64,000 nucleotides of DNA from Volvox africanus. Lineage: Eukaryota > Chlorophyta > Chlorophyceae > Chlamydomonadales > Volvocaceae. The stretch lies in NCBI GenBank assembly GCA_030268105.1, contig BSDZ01000014.1, positions 2,562,501-2,626,500 of the forward strand, read 5' to 3'. The notes under the pieces are model-generated. The model searched no databases, was not told the origin of the DNA, and was given only the letters and a program-made list of their open reading frames with translations. A program made the translations under genes and the position numbers. Positions 24,043 to 35,271 of this stretch are shown one piece after another. The first letter of the stretch is position 1; every line of letters begins with the position of its first letter.

Positions 24043-24310
24043 TGTGTGTAGGATAGGGGGGTACATCACCCGTGGCCACTAACCTGGCAGTCCCTACCTT
24101 CCCCGGTGTTTCGGGGCACCCTCATCCAGTCTCCCATGCCGACTTCTCCGAAATCAGTGGTTTTCCCAGGTTCAGCACCCACCACCAGCATCCAGCGGAA
24201 TCTGCCGAATCAACTAAGGCGTCAACTCCGCTACTGGTCAGCTCGCAGGTCACTTTAATTGGGGTCGTCACCGTCCATCGACATGGGGGCACCTTGCCCT
24301 TAACTTTAGG
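24043..24310 (-). mobile_element. Retroposon-like dispersed repeat, copy B
   Basis: Plus-strand 24043-24205 is nearly identical to 49305-49469, and the full ~270 bp also matches the older copy A at about 1905-2195 in opposite orientation. By analogy with copy C, the conserved 3' end would be the GTGTAGGATAGGGGGG end, placing the element on the minus strand. No open frame of note and no clear target-site duplication are seen. Confidence 0.8.
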
Positions 24311-25172
24311 GTCTTTGGCCCGCACTCGGTCGGGGTAGAATCTGGAACTCCAGGGGCATATTAGTCGTGCCATAACTGTCGTGCCTGAACAATTGTATAT
24401 TTTAGGGTTTAGAGTTAACAGCTCAATGTTACGGGAAGGCTAGGTCTAAATGCCTCAACTACTGGCAAATGTTTGACAACCGGGCGATGTAAGCATATAT
24501 CATTACCGGCGACAAGGAGCAACTTAGGAATGTCGGTGTATGCAGGTTATGGTGTCAGCAGCTTCGTACGAGGTTTATGAAATCCACTATCATTAGATTA
24601 TTATGTGTAACGTCGCGAGAACAAGAAGCGTAGACTTCTTCCCAACCCAAGTACTTGGACGGGAGTACGTTCATGTTGTACACTTGTATGTTTTTACTGT
24701 GTGTTTATGGAATCCGCCGGTGCCGAGCATCAGCGATTTATAACTAGTTCATATTCTTCCTCGTTTCCATTATGGGCGGCGGCGATGGTTACAGCGGCTA
24801 CTACTTAATCGTTTTCAATGCGGTCGCATTGCATAAAAGTACAAGTTTACAGGCACCATTGGCGAATGAATTATCGATACTTATACACAGCGTCCGAACA
24901 TTTATTCAACTACATTCTGGATTCTCTTAACTAGTTACACAGTGAGGAATGTATGAACATGAAGTAAGAAAACGTATTACCTAATACTGCATCTTAACGT
25001 ATCAAATGCTTACCCCATCCGCCTAAAAATTGCTGCACAGAGCATAACATCAACAGGCCAACGTTATCAGTCATTCTTCTACCTGTGGTCAACACATACA
25101 ACTGCTCTACTATCCCATTTCCCAGCGCAAGGCACCCAAACCCCCGTGTCATTATCGTCGTCGTCATCGCCT

Positions 25173-28100
25173 TCATCGTTTTTTCTTTTTCAGGTGCGGG
25201 TTCATGCCCCCCTGGCCCCCGCTGCGCATGTCGGCCTCCTGACGCTGCAGCTCGGAGTAGAAGCGCCGCTCACTCTCCAAACGTTCCGCATCCACACGAG
25301 CAGTTTCCCGGTCGCGCTCCTCGGCCATGAATACAGCGTCGCGCCGCAGCTCACGGATTGCGCCTACCATGGAGGAAGGCCACGTCACGGGTAGACAAGT
25401 TAGGTAAACGGTTTTAACAAGGGAAGGGAATTAGACCAACACAGCACACCAAACACGCCGAGGATCAACGGACTGGGCAGAAGAGGATGGAAATAGGCGG
25501 ACTGCTAAGAATACCGTACGCCGAAGCCACGAATACCACTAGGCCATACTGCTACCTCCCCCCCCTATTGTTCGCCCGTCCGACCCAATCTCCCCCCAAT
25601 GGTAAGCCTCTCCCATACTTAGGACCCGTTCGAGAAATTACTCAGGACACCGCTTTGTAGTCCCAAGTGGCGGCGGCAGCTCCTAAAAAAACACAATTTA
25701 GGCTAACATCAAAATTGTAGATATCACAACCTCATTGTCCGCCTACCCCGGCAGCAAACACCCCTCTCTCCGTGCACTTACCACGCCGCTCCTTGACAAG
25801 CGCCCGCTTGAGTCGCCGTGTCTCCGCCCGTTGACGGTCGGGATCGTAGTCACGGCCCGAGACGAAGCCATCCTCGAAGCGCGGATTGAACTCGCGGACG
25901 GCCGTGGGAGGAATACCAGCAGCAGCAGCTGTGGCGCGGGCCCTTGCGGGGTGCACCAATGGTCGCCGTGACGCCACGCACGACGCAGACGCGTCTGACA
26001 GCTGCTTGTAAACTTCGCCTCTGTGACGTGGCATAATACACAACACAGCACAGGACACCAGACAAAGGCCGGAACAATGGTGAGGCATGTTTACGAGACT
26101 TATTAAAAAAGTAATGAGTATGACATAGGTATGCGTTTGTGTTATGAACATGCCTGAGCCGTTCAAACAGCTGTGGCTGTAAATGAGAGCTCTTGGGCAA
26201 AGAACGGTATTAAATACAAGTACGTTCGGGTTTTAATGTAATATAGCCCTAAGCTCCAGATCCTCTGCCTCAAGCCTCCCGGTCAGCAATCTCGTGTAGA
26301 ACGTTGCATCAGGGCCTCCTTTCCAAAGAGGCTCAATAGGAAGGCAACAGATCTATGTCTGTTCATCATTCCGGAGGGGCTTGCAAGCCGGGATGTAAAC
26401 CCAGCACAGTAGTCGCTCCAAAGCCAAGCCTCATACACAAAACCCACAGTCCTTGCAGAAGCCATACCCCCGACCATCCACTATCCAGTCGTCCACTCCT
26501 TGCCTCCAATCCCCACTACCATCAAACCGTTAGGCATACTCACCGTAGTACCCGAAGCTCCTCCGGAAGCTGCCATTCTATCCGCTTCAGCTCCGAAACC
26601 ACAGATAGCAAGGGCTCAAAAAGCTGCTCAAAACACACCAGGCTTGGCTCAGATGCCATCGCCGCCGCTCGCCGCACGGCACACAACGCTATGCGGAACA
26701 GGCCCAGCTTGAAAGCGTTGCTACTGACCCGCGGGTCGCTTGGGGACATAGCTAGTACTTCATACAGACTCAGTGGTGGAGGCGCCTCTGCTACAGCTTC
26801 CTTCGTGCTTAGGAATAACAACCCCGGTGCAAACCTTACAAACGCATCCGGGTCTCGCTGCTGGTGCTGCTGTCTATGTTCGGATGCTTCACCACCGCTG
26901 AATCCGTTCGCTGGTTGTACGGCACCTTTCCGTTTCCCACCGGATGATGCCAATTTTGGGTGCCCGTTACAACTATCCGCACTAGAGCCAACCTTCTTCT
27001 GCGCAGGTGCCCCATGCCGTGCTGGCGCCTCCGGCAAGAAGGCCGACAAGCAGTCTCGCAAGAAGACCAGTGGCTCAGGCGCGGTTCGATGGGCGGGTGC
27101 AGCCATGTGTGTCATCAGTCCGCAAAGGCACAGCCCTACGGCCGCCTCGTGAGGATTGTTCACGATGCATTGGTGAAGATACTTGCCTGGGGACAAGGTC
27201 AGGCCAGGCCATGGCCAGGCCGAACAGAAGTGGACCAGGCTTGTTATGCAGAAGTAAAAATGCATAAGTATTCATAATCAACGTTGCCAAGTAGAGTCTA
27301 GTTCAGAGGGTTGGTATGGGTTTGACGACTGGAGAGTGTTGAGCGTTGGGTGGGCAACTGGCGGGAGGGCAAATACACGAGGAATTCCGAGAGCACGCTT
27401 GCTCCAGCGAGGTTTCTGCACTACGGGAGGCAAGCGTGCGGGACATGGATCGCCCGGTACTAAAGTCTGGGCACAAGTCATGGCGAGTCCACGTTGCATT
27501 CCGGTCAGCAATCTCGTGTAGAACGTTGCATCAGGGCCTCCTTTCTAAAGAGGCTCAATAGGAAGGCAACAGATCTATGTCTGTTCATCATTCCGGTGAA
27601 ATGTGATCATCGTGGGACCACCATGCCCATGCATAGCCTGCGGAGAGATATAGAAGGTGCACCAATGCTCAGTGGTACCGCGGCATGGCTTACCTAATAA
27701 AAGTGCAACTGGCGTGAGGACGGGATGTCGGCGGTCGCTTATGGGGAACAACGTTGTAAAAAGCCTAAGCTGCATCACAACGCGCGGTGATGGCCACGGT
27801 GATGCTGGGATGGAGGCGGCGGTGGCAGTGGCAACAGCGGCCCCAGCTGCCTCACGTGCTGCGACACCTCCGAGCGCCGCTAGCGCCACCGTCAGCTGCT
27901 CGGCCATACGGCCAACGCGTGCGCGCGCGACGGTGGCGGCATAGTACGGCACCTCTGGCGTCAGCTCCAGCAGGACCCGAGTGAGGGTGTCCAGGGAGGC
28001 CACCGGCAGCGGTGAAGTACTCGCCTCCATTACGAAGTGCTGAACCAGTATGCCGTAAAACTCCTGCTCGAGACACGGGGCAAGGTGGGGCATAGCATTG

Positions 28101-31100
28101 TGAAGGCTGCTGCAATGTGTGGCATGTGCGGGCTTAAACCCTTGACTGCCGGATCGAAGCATGCCTCATGCAAGACTTGGAAATGATGCATGACGTCCCG
28201 AATCGGTCAGCAATCTCGTGTAGAACGTTGCATCAGCGCCTCTGGGTAAGAGGCTCAATAGGAAGGCAACAGATCTATGTCTGTTCATCATTCCAATTCG
28301 GTCCTATTGCGTAATATGGGTTAAGTTGGCCATGCCTACAACAACAGAGCCCAAGCAGTAGCTCAAGCTCAGACGACTTCTTGAAATGCAGTCAGAGTTT
28401 GGAGCTGGGGCATGGTGGCTTCTAGGTCTCAGATGAATCCACACCTTGGATTGCAAACAGTTGTTGCTACACCACCTGGTAACACGCAAAGAAACGAGGA
28501 TGTCCGATAAGTCTTTCATCCGAGCAACCATCAGGGAGATGGTGCGAAGAAGGCGGGTTTCAGCGTAGCGTGCCCTCTGCCGTATTACTGTAAAATGCAG
28601 TACCAGGTAGTGAAAAATGCGCAGATGTTCGTGCAGTCTTGAAAGGCTGCGTGAAAATGATGTCCCTCTGAAGCGGCCGGTTTCCCTTCTCCCGGTCAGC
28701 AATCTCGTGTAGAACGTTGCATCAGGGCCTCCTTTCCAAAGAGGCTCAATAGGAAGGCAACAGATCTATGTCTGTTCATCATTCCGGTGAATTATCACGG
28801 GGCCGCCACCGCCGGCCCGGGCCCCCACACCCATGACCTCAAATTTCTCTTTTAATAACCCTCTTCTAATGACATAGGATTGGCATATCTCATAGTATTT
28901 TACTACCTTTCCTGCCGCAAAAACGAAAACATGAGGCCCCGCGCTCATCCCGTCACACCTGCATCTTCCGTTTACTGTCCGTTGCCAGTGCAATTGCATT
29001 AAAAGCACGAATGCGGCTGATGGCTGTGTGTAGGTCCTCTGCGGGTCGCCCATTTACCAGCGTCGCAAACTCATGATACGATGACGGGACCGGGATGGTG
29101 TATGGCAGATCAATTGGCCCGTCGAGGGGCTTGGCCACGACGGCACTGCCGGGCCCTGTGCCCTTCTTGGAGACGGCTTCTGCACTGACACCGCGCACTT
29201 TCGCCACGGGGTCCTCGCCACCGCCGCCGTGACCGCCGGGTCCATGCCCCGGACGTGATGTCGAGGGAGGGTGTGCAGGGTTGCGTCGCTGCTCCAGCTG
29301 CTCTGCGTTGTAGGGAGGGGAGTACAGCGGAATACCCGAGTAGCGGTGATGAGATCCACGAGTCGCAACACCACCAAAGAAAAGCATGGTCTTCAGCGCT
29401 TTATCGAAAAACGTGGGCAATGCCGAGAAAATATGAAGCATCATCCGCGTATCACTCGGCATGCCAATCTATTCGTTGGTTTCTTTCTTCGAATCGCCAT
29501 TCACTGGATCTACAACGTCTACCATAAGCTCTCTTCAGATCTGAATTAAGCTTTGCATATGTTAAGTTCCCGACACCTCACAGCAGACGGGTACGTGGTT
29601 GAATGCTAGCAGGGATACGAACTCCGCCAAATTGACGAGTGCCCTCCAGCCAGGCAATACCTTCCTCAGCGTCCTCGTCCTCTTCACTCTCTCCTTCACC
29701 GCTGCTTTTGCTGCTGCTGCCACCACTTGCGCCCTCGTCGTCGTCCTCATCTTCATCTTCCTCCCCCTCGTCCTCGCCTTCGTCCAAGTAAGGATTTTTT
29801 GGCGCTTCTACGCCGTACTTCTTCGCCAGAGCCGCTGCGGCGGCACGTAAGCTCTCCTGCAGATACCACAGCACGGTAGTCCCTTACTGCTTCAATGGCA
29901 CCACCATTCGGTGCTGCCATGCGTAAGTGCTCCTACTTTAATTAGCATATATACCTAGCGAAATCCTTACTTTAAACATGCACTGCCTGCGTGTTAGCGT
30001 CCACCAAACGGGCGGAAGAGGGGAAACGGTCCCCAAACCCCTCCACCACGATCCACTCCCCGGCAAAGGCTCCGGAACGGAACCCACCTGCAAGGGGTGG
30101 CTCCCCGCAGCGGCCTTCATGCGCCGCCGATCCAGATCCGAAAATCCCGCGGCCCCAGCGGCATCACCGTTCGCATCCCCTGCTTCCTCGTCATCATCCT
30201 CGGCTTCGTCGTCCTCGCCCTCGGAATCGTAATCATCACCAAGTGCGTCGCCTAAACAGGCAGGAAAGACAACGGACGTGGTCAAAGAAACTCAATCCAT
30301 GGGGGCCTGCATATATGTGAAGATGGAGAGGCGAAATCGCTCTAGATCGACGAGTTGTGTATCTTCATCAGATCATGTATGCGCATTCGTACAACACTCT
30401 GGACGAGCTGGACCCAGGTCAAACTGCAGACATTACGATGTCTTACTTTGTTCCCTCCACAAGCAACAATGCCCTCCCCAAAAGTAACGCGTTATCATAT
30501 TACATGTCAAGAACTTAACTCAACGTATAGGCCATTACATTTCCCTCTTCTGACGTCTGCTTTCCCACGCAATATCCAAGCATTACCCACGCCTTCTATT
30601 ACGCAATCCCAATTCCAATCCGACCCATACACCAGAAACGTACAATAACGCACCGCTCACCGGAAGGCATCTCCCGCCGCCGCTTGCACCGGGGATCAGC
30701 GCCGTCCTCTTCCTCATCGTTCTCCTCGTCATCATCACCCTCCTCTTCACCACCTCCCCGCATGCGCTTCAACCGTTCCTTCTCCAGTTTCTCCAACCGC
30801 TGCTGCTCCTTTTCCAGAAGCTCCTCCGGTGACAATGTGCGGTCTCCGGCAGCACCCTTAGATTCGAAGGCTAACTCTCGAGCAGCTACATCGTACGCTG
30901 CATCCTCGGGGTTGTCGGCCTTCAACTTCACGCCCCTGCCAGTGCAGCGCGATGACGTGGATATTCCCTGGTATTCATTAGTAATGCCCTACAGATGATG
31001 CTCACAGAAGGGCAACAACTGAGCCTGATACTCCGACTGCGCAGGTCTCTCGTTATGCCAGCCACCTCCGCCGTCAATAGCTGTCATCACATGCAAAACC

Positions 31101-33185
31101 CACTTCTGGAAATCTTCACATCTCTCCCAACTCTCACGCCAGATACGGTTCTTAAACAAACGCACTTGTTCTCGCCGGGCGCCTTTATGAGGGCCGATAA
31201 TCCTGCTGAGCGCACCAGCTCCTTGAATTCTTCATTGATAGCTTCCAGTGCCGCCTCATCTTCCTCACGCTGCTTTGCCTTAAGGGCCCTGTACATCCGG
31301 CTTTTGGCAATAATTTCTTCCATAATCTGCGACAGGAGTAAGGTCACATGCACAAGGGTGAACTTGCATATCTTTGCCTGGGCCCGATGCAATGCAGCGT
31401 GACGAGCATCAAGAATGCAATAGCACTGCAATAAGGTCGCGCTCCACGCCCGTGTTCATTGACACAGGATCACGAACGTAAGTCCAAGCTACCTCAGTGC
31501 GTCAATCTCTACTGCAAATCCCTCGGCTTGATCGTTTGCCTAAAGTTGGCGTCCCCTGAGCTCCCCTGCCTCAACAAGACCCCTAGCCACCGCCCTTCCC
31601 TTGGACAACATCACGCACCTGTTTCCGTGTCTTGGGCTTACCATCTGCCCCTCGGGCTTGAGCACCCTCCTCACCGCCCTCAACCGCGTTTCCCTCCTCA
31701 TCTCCTCCACCTCCACCGAAATGGTATTGCGCCACAAGGTCCTCGACCATCTCCTCGTCCATGTCGTCAAACTCCGGTCGCTGCATGACATCGTACACAA
31801 TGGCGCAATATTGTATATACGAAGCAGAGCATTGACACTACACCTGACCTAGCGGGCATGCTCTGCCGCGCTCCCCTGGGTTGGCTTATGAAACCAATCA
31901 CTTGCTGCAGTAATAGCGCGAATGTATCCCATGTAAAACCTCATCTCTTTCCGTATCCCCCAGGTCCAGAACTCCTCGCGTTCCTGGCCACGCGCCTAAA
32001 CGTCCAAATGCACAAGCTTGCAATCCGGCACTCATCATCGCGCTGAAGTCTCCAATCCGACGCGACCCACATGACTCACTAAACACAAAGCTGCTGTACT
32101 TGTTTATGCAACCCGGCCAAGATAGTCCAGAAGTCCACATGTACTCACATCCATAAAGCCCCGGATATCGTCCGCCAGGGAGCGACCCAAATGGGTAAGA
32201 CCCTCACCGTCACGTCCATCGCCGTCGCTTAACGTAAACTTTGCACCGCCTGTAGCAAAGATGTAGCAGACAATCCTCAGACAGTAGGTTGAAATAGCAA
32301 ACAGAGCTGATCCACTGGTATTTAATTGAAAGTCGCCGAAAGGATAAACGGAATGGGTAAGCGGACTACGCACCCGCGCAACAGATCTTTATTCACTGCA
32401 TATCAATCTCCTCCGGTTATGCCACATACGGCACGCACTTATATGAAGGTGAGTGGTGTAAGATGGCGTAATTACTGTCACAAGTCCCTCCCCTTCTGCT
32501 GTTTGCCGTTTGCTATGTGTTCACTTACGTTTCTTCTTCTTCCGCTCCTCTTTCACGCGCTGAGCCCGCAGCCTTGCGATGCCTTTATCCGTCTCCGTTA
32601 ATTCGGGATTGCTTTCTACGGTTCAATGCAAAAGGTTGACGAGGTGGGGAATTTCGAGGGAAATGCCTATGTTTGGAACGTGCACCGCACATGGTGGGAG
32701 TGCAGCATGCGGTTTTTTGGCATTCGTGCGTGCCCGGATGGCCCCATGACGACGACAAGTATTACTATATAATAAGAGTGTGGCGAAAACGCATGTCCAC
32801 GTGAGGAAACCCTTCCCCGAAAACTCACCACCGAAGCGCCGGTCGACGAAGGTGTTCGCCTTTCGAAGCTGTCGGTATTCCACGAGCAGTGTCTTCTTCC
32901 TCTGCGAGCAAGTCATGCATGTGTAACGACCCACCGCCCTTCCAAATTTGAAGAAGGTATGCCCACAAGGAAAGCATAAAGATGACCCACTCGATTGACA
33001 GCTTCTTGTCGGGCCTGAATGACATTCTGCTTCTTGCCGCTAACCCGCTTGCCAATGGTTTCGAAATGTCCTTTGGTACCCTTCAATTCAAATGGATTAG
33101 GCTTTTTAGGCTTGGCTTTCATTTGGGCTGCCAGAACCGCCGTCTTCGCCTTTTTGGCGGCGGCCTTAGGCTTGGCCTTGGCCAT
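25173..33185 (-). CDS. NOP14: NOP14 nucleolar ribosome-assembly factor
   Basis: Fourteen exons join in phase (high to low): 33185-32991, 32901-32829, 32615-32529, 32249-32149, 31780-31619, 31326-31166, 30935-30661, 30251-30088, 29856-29661, 29302-28959, 28063-27694, 27186-26544, 26020-25782 and 25363-25173, giving about 1,066 residues. NOP14 is a core protein of the U3-containing SSU processome needed for 18S rRNA maturation. Family landmarks: NPFELKG near the N-terminus, LLVEYRQLRKANTFVDRRFG, GLTHLGRSLADDI, MEEIIAKSRMYRALKAK, GDALGDDYDSEGE, LPYTIPVPSSYHEFATLV, FYGILVQHF, FPISDRRHPVLTP, and the C-terminal YDPDR..AE.RRLKR...KERRGAIRELRRD. Acidic runs (exons 7-9) and Ala/Gly insertions make it longer than yeast or human NOP14 (about 810-860). 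The exon 9/10 join (29661/29302) is the least certain. Introns 10, 11 and 12 carry four snoRNA-like copies in the sense orientation. Confidence 0.93.
26279..26373 (-). ncRNA. Candidate box C/D snoRNA, NOP14 intron 12 copy
   Basis: On the minus strand a ~95-nt unit starts with box C ATGATGA (26369-26363) and ends with box D CTGA (26286-26283). An internal CTGA at 26312-26309 could be D'. Flanks pair to close the ends: CCTCCGG before box C with CCGGGAGG after box D, one base bulged. Inside, CCTCTTT pairs with AAAGGAGG. The unit is almost identical to three others in nearby introns of the same gene, all in the transcribed strand, which is the usual arrangement for intron-processed snoRNAs. The stretch just before box D (ending CACGAGATTG) is the likely guide; I could not assign its target. 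Confidence 0.78.
27501..27596 (-). ncRNA. Candidate box C/D snoRNA, NOP14 intron 11 copy
   Basis: This matches the intron 12 copy at all but one position (a C/T difference in the hairpin loop region), with box C at 27591-27585 and box D at 27508-27505. The terminal pairing is short: CCGG with CCGG. It lies about 190 nt from the 5' end of the intron, which spans 27693-27187 on the minus strand. Confidence 0.75.
28204..28295 (-). ncRNA. Candidate box C/D snoRNA, divergent copy in NOP14 intron 10
   Basis: Box C is at 28291-28285 and box D at 28210-28207. This copy differs in the internal hairpin, where GCCTCT pairs with AGAGGC around a new loop, so the stem is kept although the sequence changed. 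Its end-closing stem is different and longer: CGAATTGG before box C with CCGATTCG after box D, eight pairs including one G-U. Changed bases with preserved pairing argue for a functional structured RNA. Shares intron 10 with the next copy. Confidence 0.8.
28692..28787 (-). ncRNA. Candidate box C/D snoRNA, second copy in NOP14 intron 10
   Basis: The core is identical to the intron 12 copy, with box C at 28782-28776 and box D at 28699-28696. Ends close with CCGG/CCGG plus weaker outer pairs. It is about 400 nt upstream (in transcript order) of the divergent copy in the same 895-nt intron. Confidence 0.77.
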
Positions 33186-33460
33186 TCTTCGCAATCTCCG
33201 AAAGAAGATTGCTAGGTGAATTACAAACTTTGTAATGTGAATCAAAGAGGTAGGCTTAGTGCACCAATGGATGGATATCGCTGACTCTGAATGCTCGTCC
33301 AGATACGGCAGTTTACCGCGGGAGACACCAGCAACCTTTCGTTGAAGGCTATGCAAGCTATGTTTCCATAACAAAATCTAAACGTCGTTTTGGATTTATT
33401 TTTTATTACAAGTTCTTGCAGGCATGTAGCAACGGTTGTTTTCGGCTTGCAAACTTGGAA
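33186..33460. promoter_or_regulatory. Shared 275-bp promoter region of NOP14 and ARPC4
   Basis: The two start codons are 275 bp apart and point outward, so both promoters and 5' untranslated regions must fit here, suggesting a bidirectional promoter. It is AT-rich in its right half. No named element could be assigned. Confidence 0.55.
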
Positions 33461-34189
33461 ATGGCACTTTCGTTAAAGCCATACACAAACAACATCCGGG
33501 TGGAGCTAAATAAGGCGTTTTGTATCCAGTCTTTTCCCTGCCAAAATGTGGAACGCCATAATAAGCCGGAGATCGAGTTCCGCGATAACCCGGAGCTTCT
33601 GCTGCCACCTGTAACAATTGCGCGATCGGAAAAAGAGCGATGTCTAGTCGAAGCTTCAATCAACTCTGTCCGAATCAGCTTGCGCATCGGGCAGATGGAC
33701 ATGCTGGAGGAAGAGCTGGTAAAGATGTATCTACGCTTCCTGATGCAGCGCGCGGAGACGCTGGATGTCCTGCGCCGCGTGCCTGTTGAGGGCTATGATG
33801 TATCCTTCCTCATAACCGACCTGCATCTTCTTGCGTACGGAAGAGAACGTCTTTTGGATTTTGTGGTGGGTTCGATGGTAGAGACCTGGGTCCATTTTCA
33901 TTTACAGGCATGCCATTGATTTCTTGACCCTTGGATAATACCTCTCTCATTAGGGTTGGAAAGGGGGATGTTTCTCTTTACCCCTCCCTCTGCCATTCTT
34001 CCCCAGGTCGCCTTCATCGAGGAGATGGACGCAGAGATCAGCTCTATGAAGCTGGTAGGGACCCTGGTTGTAGGGGCTGAGCACGACACATTTTACTTTA
34101 CAAGTATATAGCGGTCTTCTTCACAGCCAGAAGGTTCGCCGCTACAACAGCAGCTGCTAGCGGTGACTGCAGCCCTCAAGGCTGCTTAG
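33461..34189 (+). CDS. ARPC4: Arp2/3 complex subunit 4 (p20-Arc)
   Basis: Three exons: 33461-33865, 34007-34054 and 34127-34189, giving 171 residues (animal ARPC4 is 168). ARPC4 forms the structural core of the Arp2/3 complex with ARPC2 and helps it bind existing filaments when nucleating branched actin. Strong signatures: VERHNKPE, ELLLPPVTIARSEKE, EASINSVRIS, YLRFLMQRAE, LRRVPVEGYDVSFLIT, and FIEEMDAEISSMKL in exon 2. The start at 33461 (MALSLKPY) aligns with the family start. The last exon is the uncertain part: the acceptor at 34126 gives PEGSPLQQQLLAVTAALKAA, while a second acceptor at 34130 would give a nine-residue end instead. I chose the first because length and helical character match the family. 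Confidence 0.94.
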
Positions 34190-35271
34190 CGGCCGTGGGT
34201 TCCCGTGCCAAGGTCCGTTTACTTCCCAAACCCAAAACGTAGAGCCGAATCCCTCAACAGCCTCAGCGTGCTTCCTTCGTGCTGCGCGCCTCTCCTTAAT
34301 CCTGCGTCCCCCAGGCGGTCAACTCCCGGGGCCGTGCGGTAGCGACGGAGTTCCTGCGATCTCTGGCATTTTAGCTTATTTAAGGCCTCCTGCAAGACAT
34401 AAGGCCTTGTACCGTGTTAAGGCTTTGCGGTAACTAGCGCGGAAAGAGAGCGATCGGTAAGCCCCTCTGCAGTTGCGTCCATAGCAGCAGCAGCGTTCAT
34501 GCCCGCCACGGCAATCCATAGCCACTATGGCATCTGTGGCAGGCATGGCACTGGTTCACGACGTGTCCACGTTGGCGCCTGGTCACCACAATAATGGTAG
34601 CGGTGGCAACGGAAGCCGTCGCTTCAGCCTTTCGGAGTAATCGTCATGGTGAATGATATCGGGCGCCAGAATGGGTTTCTAATGTAACCGCAACCCTTCA
34701 GGGCTAAACCTTAAGGGACAGTTCTGTGGCTAGTTGTCATGGGCGGGTTGGATTTAAAGACGAAATAGTAGACACCGCTTCCACATACACAATTCTCAAG
34801 GAAGTCCCCATACCACGGGTTGGGATAGGGTGGGCGCGAGCGCCCAGGCACGTGGGCAGGGGTCAAGATGTTACGCACTTGCAATCCCAAGTGCTCACCT
34901 GTCCTTGCTATCACTGGACGACGCAGGGTACATTACTTGGTACATAAAGCTGTCTGGGCCAGTCAGGGTGAGGATGACCATTTTTGTTACTGAGTGTTTT
35001 TTCGGATTCCCATCTGCACGCCAGCGAGTCTAACGACCCTGAGAAAAGGCGAACACGCAGACTTTTCTTTATTTGTCAGACCCGAGAGGAACAACTTGGC
35101 TGTATCATGCAAGAACGGAGGGCAAAGTTGATTGGGGTCAGCCACGTGCTTGCAGCGAGACTCAGTTTTTAGGAAAGTGGATTGAAACACGGTAACGCAC
35201 AACCAGCAAGGTGTTGGCCAATGCAGGCGGTTATTAGTTGGGAGGTGGGGGCTGCATGATATGGTGCCTCG
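34190..35271. other. Intergenic region
   Basis: This holds the ARPC4 3' untranslated region (TGTAA at 34683-34687) and probably the start of the next transcription unit. No gene was recognised. Confidence 0.5.
34683..34687 (+). terminator. Putative polyadenylation signal TGTAA of ARPC4
   Basis: The first plus-strand TGTAA I noticed after the ARPC4 stop, about 490 nt downstream, a normal 3' untranslated length for green algae. Confidence 0.5.

Larger units (their letters stand above)
22742..25172. other. Convergent intergenic region
   Basis: This lies between the ends of PsbR (+) and NOP14 (-). It contains the PsbR polyadenylation signal, retroposon-like copy B (24043-24310), and a possible minus-strand TGTAA for NOP14 at 24935-24939. 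I found no gene. Confidence 0.5.

Noticed and set aside
26355..27152. 265-codon plus-strand frame
   Set aside because: It is antisense to NOP14 exon 12 (27186-26544), whose minus-strand translation matches the family. Ser/Thr/Arg-rich shadow composition.
28304..28702. 132-codon minus-strand frame considered as an extra NOP14 exon
   Set aside because: The conserved NOP14 order KMQ then FYGILVQHF is obtained by joining 28959 directly to 28063 in phase. The frame does not match the family and lies between two snoRNA-like copies.
26279..28787. The four-copy ~95-bp unit interpreted as a transposable element
   Set aside because: All copies are in sense orientation in introns of one gene, lack target-site duplications, carry box C and box D, and have flanks that pair with each other. 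A snoRNA cluster explains this better, though copying by retroposition between introns remains possible.
29578..29660. Extension of NOP14 exon 9 through GIAWLEGTRQFGG
   Set aside because: No good in-phase donor follows it, whereas the GTATTG donor at 29660 gives a phase that agrees with the acceptor before 29302. This remains the weakest junction of the model.
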